A DNA stretch of 64,000 nucleotides, taken from assembly GCA_947496355.1 (NCBI GenBank), contig CANMCO010000010.1:1-64000 (forward strand), written 5' to 3'. Position 1 is the first letter of the stretch; every line of letters begins with the position of its first letter. Positions 60,785 to 64,000 of this stretch are shown here, piece by piece. Position numbers and translations under genes: made by a program. The notes beneath the pieces are model-generated. The model was not told the DNA's origin. It made no database searches and saw nothing but the letters and a program-made list of their open reading frames with translations. The stretch comes from an uncultured Aquimarina sp. (GTDB lineage Bacteria; Bacteroidota; Bacteroidia; Flavobacteriales; Flavobacteriaceae).

Positions 60785-61852
60785 ATGAAAAATACAATCT
60801 CACAGGCTCTAGAAATTAATAAAGTAAGTGAGTCCAAAATTGGACAAGTAGATTTTGAGAACCTTAATTTCGGAAAGGTCTTCACGGATCATATGTTTGT
60901 CTGTGATTATATTGATGGAGCATGGAAAAGCCCAAAAATTGTTCCTTATGGGCCTTTAACTATGGAGCCTTCTGCTCGTGTTTTTCATTATGGTCAGGCC
61001 GTTTTTGAAGGCATGAAAGCATACAAAGATGATAATGGTGACACCTTCTTATTTAGACCCGATGAAAATTTTAAACGTATTAATAAGTCAGCTGAACGCT
61101 TAGCAATGCCAGAATTTCCTGAAGAATACTTTTTTGAAGGATTGAATGCTTTGTTAAAGTTAGATAATGAATGGGTTAAATCTGGTTTTGGAAATTCATT
61201 ATATATACGACCATTTGTTATAGCAACTCAGGCTAGTGTTTCTGCTTCTGAAGCAGATGAATATAAGTTTTTAATCATCTGTTCTCCTGCACAATCCTAT
61301 TATAGTGGTGATGTAAGTGTACTGGTGGCCGAAAAGTTTAGTCGTTCGGCTAGTGGAGGTTTTGGATATGCGAAAGCTGCCGGAAACTATGCCGGACAGT
61401 TTTACCCAACAAAATTGGCAAAAGAACAAGGATACCAACAAGTAATATGGACAGATTCTAACACTCATGAATACATGGAGGAAGCTGGTACTATGAATGT
61501 ATTCTTCAGAGTTAATGATACATTGCTTACTGCCCCAATTAGCGATCGAATCCTTGATGGTGTGACTCGTAAAAGTTTAATAGCCCTTGCAGAGAAGCAA
61601 GGTATTAAGGTTGATGTTAGGCCCGTAAAGGTTAGTGAAATTGTAGAAGCCGCTAAAGATGGTAGTCTAAAAGAGATATTTGGTGCGGGAACTGCTGCTG
61701 TGGTAAGCCCTGTTAAAGCATTTGGATATAAGGGTGAGCATTATAAACTAGAGAAACAAGAGAATTCATATGCTGCACATTTCAAGAAGGCATTAATGGA
61801 TATCCAATATAATAAAGCAAAAGATCCTTTTGGATGGAGATATAAAGTATAG
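60785..61852 (+). CDS. ilvE: Branched-chain amino acid aminotransferase
   Basis: 355 residues from ATG 60785; the longer TTG start at 60704 adds a non-homologous stretch. It is of the eukaryote-like (class IV, type II) branch: PSARVFHYGQAVFEGMKAYK, the PLP lysine in GFGYAKAAGNYAGQ, and the downstream EAGTMNVFF and RILDGVTRKS motifs. It interconverts Val, Leu and Ile with their keto acids. It is a single gene with a hairpin terminator, convergent with a MazG-like gene. Confidence 0.95.
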   Translation: MKNTISQALEINKVSESKIGQVDFENLNFGKVFTDHMFVCDYIDGAWKSPKIVPYGPLTMEPSARVFHYGQAVFEGMKAYKDDNGDTFLFRPDENFKRINKSAERLAMPEFPEEYFFEGLNALLKLDNEWVKSGFGNSLYIRPFVIATQASVSASEADEYKFLIICSPAQSYYSGDVSVLVAEKFSRSASGGFGYAKAAGNYAGQFYPTKLAKEQGYQQVIWTDSNTHEYMEEAGTMNVFFRVNDTLLTAPISDRILDGVTRKSLIALAEKQGIKVDVRPVKVSEIVEAAKDGSLKEIFGAGTAAVVSPVKAFGYKGEHYKLEKQENSYAAHFKKALMDIQYNKAKDPFGWRYKV

Positions 61853-61872
61853 TTTACGACTATTGAATTCAA

Positions 61873-61905
61873 AAAAAACTCCGGAAGAACATTCCGGAGT
61901 TTTTT
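61873..61905. terminator. Bidirectional terminator after ilvE
   Basis: A perfect 14-bp stem with core ACTCCGGAA/TTCCGGAGT and loop GAACA, flanked by A and T runs, so also usable by the minus-strand pyrophosphohydrolase gene. Confidence 0.88.
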
Positions 61906-61907
61906 AT

Positions 61908-62294
61908 TTATCTATCTAGTATCTCTTTAATATTTGGTTTAAAATAGTTAGGACCTTTAAGAACCTTACCATCTTCTCGGTAAATAGGTTGACCATTTTC
62001 TCCTAATTTACTCATATTGCTACGTTGGATTTCGTTAAAAACCTCTTCTATTTTATGTTGCATCCCATGTTCTATAATGGTACCGCATAATATATAGAGC
62101 ATATCACCCAAAGCATCTGCAACTTCTACCAAATCATTATTTTGAGCTGCCTCCAGATACTCTTCATTCTCTTCTTTCATTAAGTTAAAACGAAGTGTGT
62201 TTTTAGCCTCTCCAAGGTCTGCTACGGGTTCATTTTTATATCCAATTTCAAACGCAGTGTGAAATTCTTGCACCGCACTAATTTTATCTTTCAT
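61908..62294 (-). CDS. MazG-like nucleotide pyrophosphohydrolase
   Basis: 128 residues forming a single all-alpha NTP-PPase domain. Metal ligands: the E-x-x-E motif in LMKEENEEYLEAA and the D-x-x-D-type motif in DLVEVADALGDMLYIL. The protein probably hydrolyses a nucleoside triphosphate or an equivalent for pool cleaning. The C terminus (GENGQPIYREDGKVLKGPNYF) is a typical extension of this subgroup. It is divergent from a small membrane protein gene. Confidence 0.9.
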   Translation of the reverse strand: MKDKISAVQEFHTAFEIGYKNEPVADLGEAKNTLRFNLMKEENEEYLEAAQNNDLVEVADALGDMLYILCGTIIEHGMQHKIEEVFNEIQRSNMSKLGENGQPIYREDGKVLKGPNYFKPNIKEILDR

Positions 62295-62312
62295 AACAAT
62301 AATTTTATAGAT

Positions 62313-62320
62313 TATCTTTG
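62313..62320 (+). promoter_or_regulatory. -7 element before the small membrane protein gene
   Basis: TATCTTTG, a perfect match to TAnnTTTG, 18 nt before the ATG at 62339. There is no TTG at the -33 position. Confidence 0.4.
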
Positions 62321-62338
62321 CCGTAAAAATAACAATTT

Positions 62339-62530
62339 ATGTTTAGTCAAGGCCAGTTAATATTTGCAGCATTTTTTGTAATTGCTTTTATCATTTTAAT
62401 GATTTTTAGCTATAGAAAAGATATTAAACTACATCGCAAATATTACAAAGGCAGTATTTTTATTTTAATTGGTTTTATTATCTTTATAGTATTACTGTTT
62501 GTTTTAAAAACATATTTAAAGCCGGAATAA
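62339..62530 (+). CDS. Two-span small membrane protein
   Basis: 63 residues. Two membrane helices, QLIFAAFFVIAFIILMIF and IFILIGFIIFIVLLFVL, around a basic loop YRKDIKLHRKYYKGS that should face the cytoplasm. I know no function for it. A consensus -7 box is just upstream, which supports expression. Confidence 0.68.
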   Translation: MFSQGQLIFAAFFVIAFIILMIFSYRKDIKLHRKYYKGSIFILIGFIIFIVLLFVLKTYLKPE

Positions 62531-62698
62531 CATACCCCTCACCCCTGTTTTCAGTCGAATAAATGCACTTTTTAGTATTGACATAAGTCCTTTTTTGGTT
62601 TTTGTAGCCATAAATGATAGAAATTACTCTATGCAGTAATCATGGATTTATAATCCTTTTGATGAGAATTTTGAAATAACCATAAATACTTTGTAACT

Positions 62699-63214
62699 AT
62701 GAATCCACCTTATCATTTTTATCCAAAACCTAATGTTGCGATGGCCATACCTGTAAAAACATGGTGGCCAAAAATATTTAGGAATAGGGCTCAATATGTA
62801 GCATTACCTCTTAATACAAAAGATGACGAAGTGAAAATTCAAATAATGCCAAATTTAAGAATGAGTGACAACATACTTCATCTTGATTTTAGAGTCAAAT
62901 TTACCGAGCATGAAGATAACAAGCAAAAATTAGAATTTTTACAATATGTATGCTTAAAAATTACGCACATCCCAAGTAACCTTAGTCTAGTGCAATTAAA
63001 AATCTCTAAAGTCGAGAAAGACGTTAATGATGATAGTTTTTCTGAATTAAAACTAGATCCATTTTTTGATCATAAAAAATACGACGCTCATTTTAAATTT
63101 ATAAAAGAAAATGAGCTTTTAAAAAATGTTTACACTCGTCAAGGTATAGTTGAGTTAGGTGATAATAATACTAATCCAAGAGATTTCGATAGCTGCACAA
63201 TTCCTCCTAGATAA
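62699..63214 (+). CDS. Orphan protein ending in DSCTIPP, copy 1
   Basis: 171 residues, no signal peptide or membrane segment. Beta-rich: N-terminal YPKPNVAMAIPV, then YVALPLNTKDDEVKIQI and LHLDFRVKFTEH, with LQYVCLKITHI in the middle. It ends FDSCTIPPR. The same order of motifs and the same ending occur in the next gene. Charged residues are frequent. Not recognised as any family. It is followed by a weak hairpin, ATACCC-N6-GGGTAT (63237-63254), resembling the terminator after copy 2. Confidence 0.7.
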   Translation: MNPPYHFYPKPNVAMAIPVKTWWPKIFRNRAQYVALPLNTKDDEVKIQIMPNLRMSDNILHLDFRVKFTEHEDNKQKLEFLQYVCLKITHIPSNLSLVQLKISKVEKDVNDDSFSELKLDPFFDHKKYDAHFKFIKENELLKNVYTRQGIVELGDNNTNPRDFDSCTIPPR

Positions 63215-63236
63215 AATAAAGAAACAATTACATTAA

Positions 63237-63254
63237 ATACCCTGAATTGGGTAT
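63237..63254 (+). repeat. Hairpin after copy 1, related to the terminator of copy 2
   Basis: ATACCC-TGAATT-GGGTAT. The first 10 nt are identical to those of the hairpin at 63846, and it lies at nearly the same distance from its stop codon. There is no T run here, so termination is doubtful. Confidence 0.5.
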
Positions 63255-63320
63255 GGTTTAACCATAAGTTTTTAAGGAATTTTGATTAACTAAATAATTA
63301 AACCTTAAAACACTTATAAA

Positions 63321-63821
63321 ATGAAAAATCATTTAAATTTTTTTCCGGAACATGGAGTTGCGATAACTCTTCCGCCTTCTCCTACCAATTCAAAAACGCT
63401 GTGTGCATTTATCCCATTAAATTCAGATGACGACGATATTAGTATAAAACCAGATTACAATTTAGTACTAGATGAAGAGGTATTGATACTTAGATTGTCT
63501 ATAAGATACGATAAGGATATAAACAAAGATAAAAACATGAGTTTTTGTTGCATCAAAATAGAGAAGGCTTATCAAAATGAAGGCATTAAGATGATCGTAA
63601 TTCAAACAAAATTAAAAAACAATTTTAGACCTCCTCAAGATAGAACATTAAGTCGATATCCTGAATGGGATAAAAATACTATTACCTTTACTTTGGAAGG
63701 AAAAACCCTAATATTTGGTGATGATGATAAGGATAAAGGTATAAAAATACCTCGAAACCCAAGATTAAGACTAGATGCCAGAAGAAAAGACAGTTGTACT
63801 ATTCCTCCAAAAGAAGACTAA
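63321..63821 (+). CDS. Orphan protein ending in DSCTIPP, copy 2
   Basis: 166 residues. Paralogue of the preceding gene: FFPEHGVAITLPP matches YPKPNVAMAIPV, FIPLNSDDDDISIKPDYNLVL matches LPLNTKDDEVKIQIMPNL, SFCCIKIEKAY matches YVCLKITHI, and the end is KDSCTIPPKED. Overall identity is low, so the conserved C-terminal heptapeptide stands out. No signal peptide, membrane helix or known domain. It has its own terminator. Confidence 0.7.
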   Translation: MKNHLNFFPEHGVAITLPPSPTNSKTLCAFIPLNSDDDDISIKPDYNLVLDEEVLILRLSIRYDKDINKDKNMSFCCIKIEKAYQNEGIKMIVIQTKLKNNFRPPQDRTLSRYPEWDKNTITFTLEGKTLIFGDDDKDKGIKIPRNPRLRLDARRKDSCTIPPKED

Positions 63822-63844
63822 TAAGCAAATCATTAAATATTAAG

Positions 63845-63872
63845 AATACCCTGAAACGGGTATTTTTTTTTA
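63845..63872 (+). terminator. Terminator after copy 2
   Basis: AATACCC-TGAAAC-GGGTATT (7-bp stem) followed by a run of T. It lies 23 nt after the stop codon. Confidence 0.8.
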
Positions 63873-63914
63873 TCTTTAATTTCCCCACTTTGCATATAAA
63901 TTAATTTTACATCA

Positions 63915-64000
63915 ATGCGTTATCTACTTTTTGTAGTATTAATCTTTCTTACGTTATTCCAATCTTTTGCGCAGGAAGAAGAATATTACTTAAATCAGGC
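63915..64000 (+). CDS. Exported protein gene, cut by the window end
   Basis: Only the first 28 codons are visible. ATG 63915 opens a clear signal peptide (MRYLLFVVLIFLTLFQSFAQ) followed by acidic EEEYYLNQ. The product is exported, but nothing else can be said. It follows the terminator of the DSCTIPP copy 2 gene. Confidence 0.6.
   Translation, partial: MRYLLFVVLIFLTLFQSFAQEEEYYLNQ

Overview
The window is AT-rich chromosomal DNA of a Bacteroidota bacterium, almost certainly a marine member of the Flavobacteriaceae. An Aquimarina-like genus is my best guess, at low confidence. The evidence is the rpmB-rpmG-DUF4295-ftsY ribosomal cluster, many SPI and SPII signal peptides of flavobacterial type, a two-repeat flavobacterial DnaJ, DUF2795, DUF6249 and DUF4920 family proteins, and promoters of the Bacteroidota type (TTG, 18-20 nt, TAnnTTTG). 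I see no rRNA, tRNA, CRISPR array, insertion sequence, phage or plasmid gene. This is mostly housekeeping chromosome with several small lineage-specific gene families.

Layout. 0.2-1.9 kb: ribosomal proteins and ftsY. 2.0-3.7 kb: three tandem paralogous orphan genes. 3.7-6.7 kb: a minus-strand run of exonuclease, FAH-family hydrolase, orphan Hpt protein and cinA. 6.7-12.7 kb: a DtxR/MntR-type regulator divergent from an outer-membrane barrel and a four-gene metal (probably Mn/Fe) ABC importer. 12.7-19.1 kb: DUF885 lipoprotein, 2-oxoacid dehydrogenase E2, a glycosyltransferase, recR, a cobalamin adenosyltransferase and DUF2795. 19.1-22.7 kb: secA with a long structured leader. 22.7-30.2 kb: two copies of a secreted two-repeat protein that share a promoter-proximal block, flanking an M23 peptidase, a flavin monooxygenase, an ECF sigma operon with two matching promoters, and a lipoprotein with leucine-rich repeats. 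30.2-32.8 kb: a second ECF sigma, membrane partner and adhesin-like operon. 33-37 kb: DUF2911, meaB, a PagL-like lipid A deacylase and two orphans.

37.5-46.7 kb: BCCT transporter, PBP1A, PAP2 phosphatase, OmpA protein, MATE exporter and a Kelch lipoprotein next to a possible gene remnant. 46.8-55.6 kb: DUF1428, M28 peptidase, PPK2, a sigma-54 activator without a DNA-binding domain, barrels, MscS and a Nat-type ABC exporter. 55.8-61.9 kb: grpE-dnaJ, YceI, an epimerase, mnmD, DUF4920 and ilvE. 61.9-64 kb: a MazG-like hydrolase, small proteins, a pair of orphan paralogues ending in DSCTIPP, and a gene cut by the window edge.

The most notable signals are: two GTAACC-N16-CGTCTT promoters facing away from each other beside an ECF sigma gene; the duplicated secreted-protein cassette with its upstream block; the DSCTIPP pair duplicated together with its 3-prime hairpin; the tandem orphan trio; a NtrC-type regulator that stops before its HTH; and a DnaJ that keeps only one zinc site. 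None of these proves a new system, but each can be tested.
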